Shown: positions 26,795-34,860, counted from the stretch's first letter. The stretch: 64,000 nucleotides of DNA from an uncultured Alphaproteobacteria bacterium (GCA_934230415.1 CAKQEW010000005.1:36448-100447); one strand, 5' to 3'. Numbers and translations are program-made. The notes: generated from the sequence alone by a model not told the origin.

Positions 26795-28270
26795 ATGAGA
26801 AAACCAACTGTTTTATGTATTATGGACGGCGTAGGTATCAATTCAAAAACCGAACATAACGCGGTCAAATTGGCAAATATGCCATATTTCAATGAATTAT
26901 TACAAAAATATCCGCATTCACGCCTGGATGCCAGTGGTGCGGCGGTGGGTTTACCCCATGGGACCATGGGCAATTCAGAGGTCGGCCACATAACAATGGG
27001 CGCCGGACGTGTTGTGAATCAGTTTTTGCGCCGGTTCCAGCTGGAAAAATGGGACAAGAATGTCCCACTGCGCGATTTTATCGCCGCGGTTCAGCGTGAC
27101 GGTGGCATTGTTCACCTGGCGGGGTTGATGTCGGATGGACGTGTGCATTCTGATATAAACGACATTATGACGATTGCATTGCGTGTGTTGGATTCGGGAT
27201 TGCGCGTATGCATTCACTTTATCGCCGATGGGCGTGATACCCCGCCCCAATCCGCCGGCGAATATATACGCCTGATAAAGGACCGCCTGGCAGAATATCT
27301 GGCCACAGGCCAGGCATTTTGGGGAACCCTGTCGGGGCGTTATTACACCATGGACCGAAATAAAAACATGGATCGCACCGCAATGGCGGTGGATGCGATT
27401 GCCAATGCCACCAGTCCGTTTGTCGCGCCAACGATTGACGCGGCGCTGGATTCGGCATATGCCCACGGCGAAACCGATGAATTTATTAAACCAACCGTTA
27501 TTACTGGCGATGTGCCAATCGGCGCACGCGACGGGTTCTTGTTCGGCAATTACCGCAGTGATCGCGCCCGCCAGATTGTTCGCGCGATTCTGGAAACAGG
27601 TGCACATATGTTATGTTTTTCCCAATATGGCGAAGGTTTGGACGAATTGTGCCCTGCACTGTTGCCTGATGTGGCGGTAAACAATACGCTGGGCGATATA
27701 TTGGCGGCGCACCATTTGCGTCAGTTACGCATTGCCGAAACGGAAAAGTACAACCACGTTACGTATTTCTTTGACGCGGAACGTAATATTGACTTTCCGG
27801 GCGCGACCAAGGTTCTGATTCCGTCCCCGGATGTCGCAACATTTGATTTAATGCCACAAATGTCCGCGGTCCAGATTACGGACGCGTTACTGGCACAGCT
27901 GTCAGAATTTGATGTCGTGATTTTGAATTTCGCAAATGGTGACATGGTTGGGCACACCGGCAATGAATCGGCCGCGATTCGCGCGATGGAGGTCCTGGAC
28001 ACCCAATTGGCACGCATTGTGCCGGCGGTGCTGAAATTGGATGGGACGATTCTGATAACGGCCGACCATGGCAATGCAGAACAGATGTGGGATGATACGG
28101 CAAACGTACCACTGACATCGCATACGACAAACCCGGTAAATCTGATTGTTGTGTCAAATGCACCGCACACGGTGCGTGATGGTGGCCTGGCGGATATTGC
28201 GCCGACGATGTTGCACTTGCTGGATATCCCCCAGCCGGCAGATATGACGGGGCATAACCTGGTGGATTAA
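26795..28270 (+). CDS. gpmI: 2,3-bisphosphoglycerate-independent phosphoglycerate mutase
   Basis: A 491-residue alkaline-phosphatase-superfamily enzyme interconverting 3- and 2-phosphoglycerate. Metal and catalytic segments are visible: the N-terminal CIMDGVGIN, MGNSEVGH with the catalytic serine, FIADGRDTPPQSA, LSGRYYTMDRN, GNYRSDRARQI, NFANGDMVGHTG and ADHGNAEQM. It acts in lower glycolysis or gluconeogenesis, and with the phosphofructokinase at 32173 it supports an active glycolytic route. A candidate promoter (TTGCAA, 17 bp, TATTTT) and an AAAGGA site precede it. Confidence 0.97.
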   Translation: MRKPTVLCIMDGVGINSKTEHNAVKLANMPYFNELLQKYPHSRLDASGAAVGLPHGTMGNSEVGHITMGAGRVVNQFLRRFQLEKWDKNVPLRDFIAAVQRDGGIVHLAGLMSDGRVHSDINDIMTIALRVLDSGLRVCIHFIADGRDTPPQSAGEYIRLIKDRLAEYLATGQAFWGTLSGRYYTMDRNKNMDRTAMAVDAIANATSPFVAPTIDAALDSAYAHGETDEFIKPTVITGDVPIGARDGFLFGNYRSDRARQIVRAILETGAHMLCFSQYGEGLDELCPALLPDVAVNNTLGDILAAHHLRQLRIAETEKYNHVTYFFDAERNIDFPGATKVLIPSPDVATFDLMPQMSAVQITDALLAQLSEFDVVILNFANGDMVGHTGNESAAIRAMEVLDTQLARIVPAVLKLDGTILITADHGNAEQMWDDTANVPLTSHTTNPVNLIVVSNAPHTVRDGGLADIAPTMLHLLDIPQPADMTGHNLVD

Positions 28271-28278
28271 AAAAATAG

Positions 28279-28310
28279 GGGCGACAGTTTTATTTGTCGC
28301 CCTGTTTTTT
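28279..28310. terminator. Bidirectional terminator between gpmI and tadA
   Basis: GGGCGACA-N8-TGTCGCCC, with an A-run on one side and a T-run on the other, serves both convergent genes. It overlaps the last codons of tadA. Confidence 0.8.
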
Positions 28311-28748
28311 GCGCCGCGTGGCAAAGAATTCGCGCAGCATTTGTGCCGATGCATCGGCATATTCGGGGTCGTGGTGCACAACCGGCTTCCACAGGTGGAT
28401 GTCCGTTTCGTAAACGCGCGCGTTGTGGGCAATTCCCCCACCCTTGGTATCCATAGCGGCATAATAGACATTACGAATGCGCGCCAGTGAAATTGCCGTG
28501 GCGCACATTGCGCACGGTTCCAGCGACACGTAAATATCACAGTCATCCAAGAATTTCGTCCCCAGTTTCCGGCACGCCCGGTTAATTGCAACGATTTCGG
28601 CATGCAATGTTGGGTTGTGTTTCAGCTGAACCTGGTTTTCACCGCGGGCAATAATGTGCCCATCACGCACAATTACGGCGCCGATTGGCACGTCGTCATG
28701 TAATTTTGCGCGAATTGCGGAATTTAAGGCTTGCTGCATTGGTTTCAT
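28290..28748 (-). CDS. tadA: tRNA-specific adenosine deaminase TadA
   Basis: 152 residues of the cytidine/deoxycytidylate deaminase fold. The zinc site is visible as HAEI (with the proton-shuttling Glu) and PCAMC in SLEPCAMCATAI. DVPIGAVIVRDG is typical of TadA, which converts A34 to inosine in tRNA-Arg(ACG). A guanine-deaminase relative is possible but less likely. I chose the ATG at 28748. It lies 17 bp from the divergent rsmD start and has no Shine-Dalgarno sequence; a -10-like TACAGT ends 7 nt before it. Confidence 0.88.
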   Translation of the reverse strand: MKPMQQALNSAIRAKLHDDVPIGAVIVRDGHIIARGENQVQLKHNPTLHAEIVAINRACRKLGTKFLDDCDIYVSLEPCAMCATAISLARIRNVYYAAMDTKGGGIAHNARVYETDIHLWKPVVHHDPEYADASAQMLREFFATRRKKQGDK

Positions 28749-28758
28749 GTGATACACT
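28731..28758 (+). promoter_or_regulatory. Candidate leaderless promoter of rsmD
   Basis: TTGCTG (28731-28736), 16-bp spacer, TACACT (28753-28758), then 7 bp to the ATG at 28766. The -35 lies inside tadA. Confidence 0.5.
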
Positions 28759-28783
28759 GTACAATATGGATTCAAAATTGCAA
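28756..28783 (-). promoter_or_regulatory. Candidate leaderless promoter of tadA
   Basis: Minus strand: TTGCAA (28778-28783), 16-bp spacer, TACAGT (28756-28761), then 7 bp to the ATG at 28748. The -35 lies inside rsmD and the -10 overlaps the rsmD -10 by 3 bp. Confidence 0.5.
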
Positions 28784-29323
28784 ATTATTTCAGGTACACA
28801 TCGTGGTCGCAAATTACAGTTACCTGATGGTGCCCGCCCGACCCAGAATCGCGCCAGAATCGCCCTGTTTAATATGCTGGATGGAATTGTTGACACGTCT
28901 GGTGACTTTACCGTGTGGGACGCATTCGCGGGCAGTGGCGCGTTTGGAATTGAATTCTTGTCCCGATATGCGGGTGCATATGTGGTATTTACAGATGTTG
29001 CCGCCGCATCAATTCGTACGGTTCAGGCAAATTTAACCGGTATGGACGTGGCACGCACAACCGTTGTCATGGCCGATGCAATGACACGGATTGAACAATT
29101 TGGCGCGACGTCTGACGTTATATTCATTGACCCGCCATATGCGGCACATGACACCGGCACGGCGTTTGTCCAGCGTCTGGCCATGGTGGCACGTCCAGGG
29201 ACGATTGTGGTCTGGGAACAGGATGGTAATGCGTTCGCCAACCCGTCGGGACCGTGGGAAATATTGCGCGACAAAACATATGGTCGGGCGCGATTTTTAA
29301 TTTTGCGACGCGTGGTGCAATAA
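28766..29323 (+). CDS. rsmD: 16S rRNA (guanine-966-N2) methyltransferase RsmD
   Basis: A 185-residue Rossmann methyltransferase. Motifs in order are ISGTHRGRKLQLP (N-terminal rRNA-binding), RPTQNRARIALFNML, the SAM loop WDAFAGSGAFGIEFLSRYA and the catalytic IDPPYAA. It methylates G966 of 16S rRNA. The start at 28766 gives the family's usual N-terminus; there is no ribosome site, consistent with a leaderless transcript. Its promoter appears to overlap that of divergent tadA. Confidence 0.94.
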   Translation: MDSKLQIISGTHRGRKLQLPDGARPTQNRARIALFNMLDGIVDTSGDFTVWDAFAGSGAFGIEFLSRYAGAYVVFTDVAAASIRTVQANLTGMDVARTTVVMADAMTRIEQFGATSDVIFIDPPYAAHDTGTAFVQRLAMVARPGTIVVWEQDGNAFANPSGPWEILRDKTYGRARFLILRRVVQ

Positions 29324-29421
29324 AAACCTTGATTTTTCAAACGTTTTGATAAATAATATGCCCCGCACGGCACCCTTGGAGGTCGCGCACAGTAAAACCA
29401 TGTCATAAAAAGGATATAAAA

Positions 29422-30066
29422 ATGGCAATTAAATTAAATGCAGAAATTCGCAACGTTGCTGGCAAGGGGGCCGCACGCAGCATTCGCAAAAACAATAAAA
29501 TCCCCGCGGTTATTTACGGCGAAAAGAAAGCCCCAGTTGCAGTTGAACTGGATGGGAACAGCTTTGAATTGCTGATTAAAAAGCCGGGTTTGCGTACAAA
29601 ACTGTTTGAAATTGACACAACAAACGGCAAAGAAGACGCGATGTTGGTTGATATTCAGTATCACCCAGTGTCTGATGCGGTTATTCACGTTGATTTTAAG
29701 CGTATTGATGTTAACAGCCCTGTTAACGTGGTCGTTCCAGTTGAAGTTATCAATGTTGACACGTCCAAGGGTATTAAATTGGGTGGCGTTTTGAACTTTG
29801 CCGTGCGTAAGGTTGCATTGCGTGGTTCAATTCATGCGATTCCTGAAAAAATCGTTATTGACCTGTCCAACGTCACAATCGGTGAAACGGTTCACGGTTC
29901 TGACCTGGTATTGCCAGATGGTATTGAATTGGGTCTGCACCAGGCAGAATTGGCGTTCGCCACAATCGGTGGTAAAATGCCAGAAGAAGCCGAAGCGCCA
30001 AAGGCAGCCGCCGCGACAGCCGCCGCAGCGCCAGCAGCTGCTGCAGCAACACCGGCGAAAAAATAA
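29422..30066 (+). CDS. rplY: 50S ribosomal protein L25 (Ctc/TL5 type)
   Basis: A 214-residue long-form L25, binding 5S rRNA. The N-terminal L25 domain starts MAIKLNAEIRNVAGKGAARSIRKNNKIPAVIYG. The C-terminal beta domain (HVDFKRIDVNSPVNVVVPVEV) is typical of the Ctc form. The tail is Ala-rich (AAAATAAAAPAAAAATPAKK). A good ribosome site (AAAAGGATA) precedes it, after a leader of about 90 bp in which I see only a weak promoter (TTGATT near 29329, TAATAT near 29354). In many alphaproteobacteria pth follows, but not here. Confidence 0.95.
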   Translation: MAIKLNAEIRNVAGKGAARSIRKNNKIPAVIYGEKKAPVAVELDGNSFELLIKKPGLRTKLFEIDTTNGKEDAMLVDIQYHPVSDAVIHVDFKRIDVNSPVNVVVPVEVINVDTSKGIKLGGVLNFAVRKVALRGSIHAIPEKIVIDLSNVTIGETVHGSDLVLPDGIELGLHQAELAFATIGGKMPEEAEAPKAAAATAAAAPAAAAATPAKK

Positions 30067-30088
30067 TAGTTTCCCAGTTGTTGAAACG

Positions 30089-30114
30089 AACCGTCCGATT
30101 TGGATGGTTTTTTT
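30089..30114 (+). terminator. Terminator of rplY
   Basis: AACCGTCC-gattt-GGATGGTT followed by a T-run. Confidence 0.75.
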
Positions 30115-30135
30115 GTATTATTTTTTTCCTGTGGT

Positions 30136-30164
30136 CTTGAAATGCTTTTTACGGTTCACTATAT
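30136..30164 (+). promoter_or_regulatory. Sigma-32-type heat-shock promoter of dnaK
   Basis: CTTGAAA (30136-30142), 14-bp gap, CACTATAT (30157-30164). This closely fits the sigma-32 consensus CTTGAAA-N13/14-CCCCATNT. It lies just upstream of the AAGGAG ribosome site of dnaK. Confidence 0.7.
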
Positions 30165-30196
30165 GATGGGCATAAAGAAATTCAAGGAGCAAAAAA

Positions 30197-32092
30197 ATGG
30201 CAAAAGTATTAGGTATTGATTTGGGCACAACAAATTCCGCCATGGCATTCATGGACGGTAATGATCCAAAAATCATAGAGAATTCAGAAGGTGGTCGTAC
30301 GACCCCGTCTGTGGTTGCACTGACATCCGGCGGCGAACAGTTGGTTGGTATTACCGCCAAGAACCAGGCAATTACGAATCCTGAAAACACAATTTATGAA
30401 ATCAAGCGTTTGATGGGTTTGCGTTTTGACAGCCCGGCGGTCAAGGAAATCGCGGCGCGCGTGCCATATAAAATTGTCCGTGGCGACAATGGCGATGCAT
30501 GGGTTGAAATTGACGGCAAAAAATATGCACCATCCCAGATTTCTGCGATGATTCTGGCAAAGTTAAAGAAAGATGCCGAAGCGTACCTGGGCGAAACTGT
30601 ATCTGATGCGGTTATCACCGTGCCGGCGTATTTTAATGATTCCCAGCGTCAGGCAACCAAAGACGCCGGACGTATTGCGGGCCTGAATGTGTTGCGTATC
30701 GTTAATGAACCAACTGCGGCCGCGCTGGCGTATGGTTTGGAGAAAGATAAAAACGGCACAATTGCTGTATACGACCTGGGTGGTGGTACATTTGATATCT
30801 CTATCCTGGAAATCGTTGATGGCGTATTTGAAGTTAAATCCACAAACGGTGATACCGCATTGGGTGGTTCGGACTTTGATGCGCGCGTGCTGAAATATCT
30901 GATTGATGAATTCAAGGCGCAATCTGGCATTGACCTGACTGGCGACAAATTGGCGTTGCAGCGTTTAAAGGAAGCCGCAGAAAAAGCAAAAATTGAATTG
31001 TCGTCCAAGATGCAGGCGGATATCAACCTGCCGTATCTGACGGCGGATGCAACGGGTCCAAAACACTTTAACACAACATTGACACGTGCAAAGTTGGAAT
31101 CATTGGTTGACGATTTGATTCAGAAAACAATTGAACCATGCAAAAAGGCGTTAAAGGATGCTGGTCTGGATAAATCCCAGATAAATGAAGTCATCCTGGT
31201 TGGTGGTCAGACCCGTATGCCAAAGGTTGTTGAAACCGTCAAAGAATTCTTTGGCCGTGAACCGCACAAGGGCGTAAACCCGGACGAAGTCGTTGCATTG
31301 GGTGCCGCAATTCAGGGTGGCGTTCTGAAGGGCGACGTCAAAGACGTTCTGTTGTTGGATGTAACACCATTGTCATTGGGTATTGAAACATTGGGTGGTG
31401 TGTTCACACGCCTGATTGACCGTAACACAACAATCCCGACCAAGAAGTCCCAGGTGTTCAGTACCGCCGAAGATAATCAGTCGGCTGTGACAATTCGCGT
31501 GTTCCAGGGTGAACGCGATATGGCCGCAGACAACAAATTGTTGGGTCAATTTAATTTGGAAGGTATCGCCCCAGCACCACGTGGCATGCCCCAGATTGAG
31601 GTATCGTTTGATATTGATGCCAACGGTATCGTTCATGTATCCGCCAAGGATAAAGGTACCGGCAAAGAACAAACGATTTCTATTAAATCTGATGGTGGTC
31701 TGTCCGAAGAAGATATCCAGAAAATGGTTGACGAAGCGGCCGCGAACGCGGAATCTGACAAACAGAAACGCGCCCTGGCCGAGGCAAAGAATAACGCCGA
31801 AGCCGCGGTGTTCAGCATTGAAAAATCACTGAAAGAACACGGCGACAAAATCAGTGCGGACGAAAAGAAAGCGATAGAAGATGCCAAGACCGCGTTGTCT
31901 GATGAATTGGCCAAGGCGGATGCAACAGCAGAATCGCTGAAAGAAAAGACAGACGCATTGATGGAACAGTCAATGAAGTTGGGCGAAGCAGTTTATAAAG
32001 CCGCCCAGGAAGCGCAAAAGTCTGAATCTGGTGAGTCCAATAAACCAAATGAAGATGGTACGCGTGACGCAGACTTTTCTGAAAAGAAATAA
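30197..32092 (+). CDS. dnaK: Chaperone DnaK (Hsp70)
   Basis: 631 residues. The ATPase domain begins MAKVLGIDLGTTNSAMAFMDG and carries VITVPAYFNDSQRQATKDAG, NEPTAAALAYGLEK and YDLGGGTFDIS. The substrate-binding domain starts near residue 385 with DVTPLSLGIETLGG and TTIPTKKSQVFSTAEDNQ. A helical lid and an acidic tail follow. It folds nascent and stress-denatured proteins with DnaJ and GrpE. Neither partner is adjacent, unlike the usual dnaK-dnaJ operon; the gene has its own heat-shock-like promoter and terminator. Confidence 0.98.
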   Translation: MAKVLGIDLGTTNSAMAFMDGNDPKIIENSEGGRTTPSVVALTSGGEQLVGITAKNQAITNPENTIYEIKRLMGLRFDSPAVKEIAARVPYKIVRGDNGDAWVEIDGKKYAPSQISAMILAKLKKDAEAYLGETVSDAVITVPAYFNDSQRQATKDAGRIAGLNVLRIVNEPTAAALAYGLEKDKNGTIAVYDLGGGTFDISILEIVDGVFEVKSTNGDTALGGSDFDARVLKYLIDEFKAQSGIDLTGDKLALQRLKEAAEKAKIELSSKMQADINLPYLTADATGPKHFNTTLTRAKLESLVDDLIQKTIEPCKKALKDAGLDKSQINEVILVGGQTRMPKVVETVKEFFGREPHKGVNPDEVVALGAAIQGGVLKGDVKDVLLLDVTPLSLGIETLGGVFTRLIDRNTTIPTKKSQVFSTAEDNQSAVTIRVFQGERDMAADNKLLGQFNLEGIAPAPRGMPQIEVSFDIDANGIVHVSAKDKGTGKEQTISIKSDGGLSEEDIQKMVDEAAANAESDKQKRALAEAKNNAEAAVFSIEKSLKEHGDKISADEKKAIEDAKTALSDELAKADATAESLKEKTDALMEQSMKLGEAVYKAAQEAQKSESGESNKPNEDGTRDADFSEKK

Positions 32093-32094
32093 TT

Positions 32095-32117
32095 AAAACG
32101 GGGCGATGCCCCGTTTT
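32095..32117 (+). terminator. Terminator of dnaK
   Basis: AAAACGGGGC-gat-GCCCCGTTTT, directly after the stop. Confidence 0.8.
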
Positions 32118-32141
32118 AATTTACAATTGTTCAGATGTAAC

Positions 32142-32166
32142 AAAAAAACGCGCCGATGGCGCGTTT
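32142..32166 (-). terminator. Terminator of the phosphofructokinase gene
   Basis: On the minus strand ACGCGCC-atc-GGCGCGT is followed by seven T residues. Confidence 0.8.
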
Positions 32167-32172
32167 ATTCTT

Positions 32173-33252
32173 TTATTTTACTTCACCAATATATATTCCC
32201 ATGTGATGTGCAACGTCTAGTAATGGGTCATCTGGCGAAACAAATGCATCAGATGTCTGCAATCCTGGAATTTTCGGATCGTCCGTAATTTCACCCGCGG
32301 CAAAGAAATCAGCCAAACTGACCGTATGAACATCATTACCATCCAGCGCGGTCATCACATATGTTTCATTGTTTGCAATTGCATGCAGTGCAACATCGGC
32401 CATACGTGTTGCCAAAACACGGTCAGTGGATGTTGTGTCCCCAACACGCTGGGTATGTTCTGGAAATGCCACGCGATTCACGATGCCCGCGGCGGTCAAT
32501 TTGCGCGAAACAATATCCGCCGGGCGTCCTGAATGCCCACGCAGGCGCACGCCTTCGGATACAACGATTACGCCGTAATCTGTGGGTGCGTTTTTAATAT
32601 GCGCGACAACTGCATTCAGGTCAAATTTAATTTCTGGAATCAATATCACTTCGGCCCCAGCGGCAATCCCGGCATTCAGTGCCAACGCACCGCAATCGCG
32701 CCCCATTGCCTGGACCACAAACCAGCGATGATGACTGCGTGCGGTTAACATTAATTGGTCACAGAACGATGTCAACTGCTGAACCGCGGTATCAAATCCA
32801 ATCGTGCGGTCGGTCAACGGCATGTCCATATCAATGGTTTTCGGAATGCATATTAATTGCAGGTCAGCATACGTCTGGCGATTGGCCCATGCCAATGACA
32901 AACTGCCATTGCCACCAATCAGAACCAATGCATCCAGTTTTAATTCCTGTAACGATTTACGCAAGCGTCGGTTAAATTTATCCAGTCCACCCCCAGATGC
33001 CGCATTTTCAAAATGTGTGACACCCGCATGTCCGTTGTGCAGGAAACTGCCCGCCAGACGCGCGTCTTCTATGGGTAATGTGGTGTCTGTAAATTCAATG
33101 TAATTTGGTGGTGTGGCGTATAATCCATCCGTCCCATCCAGGATTCCAATCACCTGCCATCCGCGCAGGTGTGCGCCACGAACCAGACGCTGAATAACAG
33201 TGTTCAAACCCGAACAATCGCCGCCTGTTGTCATAATTCCAATACGTTTCAT
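32173..33252 (-). CDS. 6-phosphofructokinase, PfkA family (ATP or PPi donor uncertain)
   Basis: A 359-residue enzyme phosphorylating fructose 6-phosphate. Family motifs are GGDCSGLN (residues 10-17), IGGNGSLSLAW (112-122), PKTIDMD with the catalytic Asp (137-143), TIGFDTA and MGRDCGALALNAG. Two donor-site positions are unusual. The normally invariant GGDGS reads GGNGS, with Asn for the Mg-binding Asp. PGTID reads PKTID, a lysine typical of pyrophosphate-dependent or mixed-type enzymes. The glycine after that Asn suggests an ATP-type pocket, so the phosphoryl donor cannot be assigned. I chose the ATG at 33252 (GGGAGAGAAACACACATT upstream); a much longer in-frame extension is antisense to the LysM gene. 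Confidence 0.85.
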   Translation of the reverse strand: MKRIGIMTTGGDCSGLNTVIQRLVRGAHLRGWQVIGILDGTDGLYATPPNYIEFTDTTLPIEDARLAGSFLHNGHAGVTHFENAASGGGLDKFNRRLRKSLQELKLDALVLIGGNGSLSLAWANRQTYADLQLICIPKTIDMDMPLTDRTIGFDTAVQQLTSFCDQLMLTARSHHRWFVVQAMGRDCGALALNAGIAAGAEVILIPEIKFDLNAVVAHIKNAPTDYGVIVVSEGVRLRGHSGRPADIVSRKLTAAGIVNRVAFPEHTQRVGDTTSTDRVLATRMADVALHAIANNETYVMTALDGNDVHTVSLADFFAAGEITDDPKIPGLQTSDAFVSPDDPLLDVAHHMGIYIGEVK

Positions 33253-33303
33253 AATGTGTGTTTCTCTCCCTTGATTACTTGCCCTGATTATAGCATATTT
33301 AAG

Positions 33304-33333
33304 TTGACAAACAAAGAATATTTGCAATAATTT
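33304..33333 (+). promoter_or_regulatory. Sigma-70 promoter of the LysM gene
   Basis: Perfect TTGACA (33304-33309), then an AT-rich -10 region (AATAATTT, 33326-33333) at 16-18 bp spacing. Confidence 0.6.
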
Positions 33334-33361
33334 GTCCACGGTTTTAACAGGAGTTTTTCGT

Positions 33362-34510
33362 ATGGCAAAAAAGACAATCAAGAGCAATAATATGGGCAAA
33401 ACCAAGCGTTCTACGGATGATTTGATTAATGACGCAATTGCCAAACAGAATGACTGGATGGAAAATCGTCGCAATTTTGCCAGACGTTTTTTAAAGACAT
33501 TAAATATATTCGCCCGACCCGCCCCACGCGAAAATGTCGCGATTGCAGCGTCGGCTGAAACCCATACGGCACGCAGTGCACGCACCGGTGTTATGGCGTA
33601 TTGGTTCCCTATTCTGTGCGCATTGATGGTTTTGTTGGTTGTTATATGGGTGGCATTTGTTCGCACAACGCGCACAACCCAGGTTGTTGTTGTACCTGTA
33701 ATCCCAGAACCCGTGGTCCAGGCCGTAGAAATCACAGAACCGACATTTGACATCGTACGTATTGAACCAAATGGTAACATTGTTGTTGCCGGACGCTGGT
33801 TACCACACCAGAATATCTCTGTTATGATGAATGGTAAAATCGTTGCAACCGAACGCACCGATTCCGATGGCGAATTTGTGTATGCGCCGGTACATGCATT
33901 GGACGCGGGCAACTATACAATTTCATTGGTTGGCACAGATCCAGAAACAAAATCCAGTGAAAATGTATTCGTATATGTGTCACCGCATGGGTATAAAAAT
34001 TCTGTATCATTGTTGATGACCGATAATGGCAGCACATTATTACAGGCCCCAACCCAGTTGATTGACGGTGACCTGGTCGTGTCCAAGGTTGACTATCTGG
34101 ATACCGGGCGCATTGTCGTCACAGGCGACGCATTGCCACGGTTGCGCGTGTCATTGTCGTTAAACAATAAATATTTGGGTTTTGCACGTGTGTCCGACCA
34201 CAAACACTTTGGCCTGGGCGCCGATGTTGGTAAATTGGAAACGGGCAAAGAATATACACTGACTGTGCGCCTGCACGATGGCGATGGCCGCACCGTGGCC
34301 CAGGTTGGGCATACATTCACAATGCCCGAAATGACCGGCGATGACGATACGTATTACACGGTGCGTCGTGGTGATTGCCTGTGGATTATTGCACGCAATT
34401 TTCTGCGCCGTGGTGTACTGTTCAGCATTATTGCCGAACGCAACGGCATTGAAAATCCAAATCTGATTTTCCCAAAGCAGTTGTTACAAATCCCAGTCGG
34501 TGAAAAATAA
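33362..34510 (+). CDS. Membrane-anchored LysM-domain protein
   Basis: 382 residues. A basic cytoplasmic N-terminus (~75 residues) is followed by one membrane helix (about 78-99, WFPILCALMVLLVVIWVAFV). The periplasmic part has two Ig-like or bacterial beta-sandwich segments (IEPNGNIVVAGRWLPHQNISV; YLDTGRIVVTGDALPRLRVSL). It ends in a LysM peptidoglycan-binding domain (YYTVRRGDCLWIIARNFLRRG, then IFPKQLLQIP). This is the architecture of alphaproteobacterial cell-wall-associated LysM proteins. I chose the ATG at 33362 after ACAGGAG. No catalytic domain is present, so it is probably structural or an adaptor. Confidence 0.8.
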   Translation: MAKKTIKSNNMGKTKRSTDDLINDAIAKQNDWMENRRNFARRFLKTLNIFARPAPRENVAIAASAETHTARSARTGVMAYWFPILCALMVLLVVIWVAFVRTTRTTQVVVVPVIPEPVVQAVEITEPTFDIVRIEPNGNIVVAGRWLPHQNISVMMNGKIVATERTDSDGEFVYAPVHALDAGNYTISLVGTDPETKSSENVFVYVSPHGYKNSVSLLMTDNGSTLLQAPTQLIDGDLVVSKVDYLDTGRIVVTGDALPRLRVSLSLNNKYLGFARVSDHKHFGLGADVGKLETGKEYTLTVRLHDGDGRTVAQVGHTFTMPEMTGDDDTYYTVRRGDCLWIIARNFLRRGVLFSIIAERNGIENPNLIFPKQLLQIPVGEK

Positions 34511-34516
34511 TTATGC

Positions 34517-34539
34517 GCGCCGATTGCGGCGCTTTTTTT
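34517..34539 (+). terminator. Terminator of the LysM gene
   Basis: GCGCC-gattgc-GGCGC followed by seven T residues. Confidence 0.7.
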
Positions 34540-34584
34540 ATCTGGACATTTTACATTAACCTGTATAGAATACGTCGTGCGTTT

Positions 34585-34658
34585 GCGGGCGTAGTATAAT
34601 GGTAGAACGAAAGCTTCCCAAGCTTTAGGCGAGGGTTCGATTCCCTTCGCCCGCACCA
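34585..34658 (+). tRNA. tRNA-Gly (anticodon CCC)
   Basis: 74 nt including an encoded CCA. The acceptor stem is GCGGGCG/CGCCCGC. The anticodon arm AAAGC-TTCCCAA-GCTTT gives anticodon CCC (codon GGG). The T-arm is GAGGG-TTCGATT-CCCTT. It is followed by an AAATCGGC/GCCGATTT terminator. The tRNA 3' end plus terminator is repeated 174 bp downstream. Confidence 0.95.
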
Positions 34659-34686
34659 AAAATTAAATCGGCATTTCGCCGATTTT
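34640..34686 (+). repeat. 47-bp direct repeat, copy 1 (tRNA-Gly 3' end plus terminator)
   Basis: It starts in the T-loop (ATTCCC), covers the acceptor 3' strand, CCA and the terminator hairpin. It is identical to 34814-34860. Confidence 0.95.
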
Positions 34687-34813
34687 ATTTTTGGCATGTG
34701 ATGATGGAATTGAACCCGACCAGAGGGTTCGGCACGTAGCGCAGCGAAGTGAAAGGGGCCCAACGAAATCACCAAGAGCTGTGCGATTGGTATGATTTCG
34801 TATGGGAATATAC
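34687..34813. other. 127-bp unit between the tRNA-Gly repeats
   Basis: No coding potential is seen. Read on the minus strand, it starts its right part with GGGTTCAATTCC (34706-34717), a degenerate inverted copy of the tRNA-Gly T-arm. The match continues through GCCAAAAAT into the palindromic terminator. The palindrome GAACCC-N7-GGGTTC spans 34712-34730. The blocks TCGGCA (34729-34734) and AAGTGA (34747-34752) are also found, in the same sense relative to the tRNA, in the unit beside tRNA-Arg. Confidence 0.7.
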
Positions 34814-34860
34814 ATTCCCTTCGCCCGCACCAAAAATTAAATCGGCATTTCGCCGATTTT
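34814..34860 (+). repeat. 47-bp direct repeat, copy 2
   Basis: Perfect copy of 34640-34686, offset exactly 174 bp. It is not attached to a complete tRNA. The bases just before it form GGGAA-N6-TTCCC, a T-arm-like stem. Confidence 0.95.

Noticed and set aside
33253..33912. Long 5' extension of the phosphofructokinase frame on the minus strand
   Set aside because: It is antisense to the LysM-protein gene and unrelated to the family. A good start and ribosome site exist at 33252.
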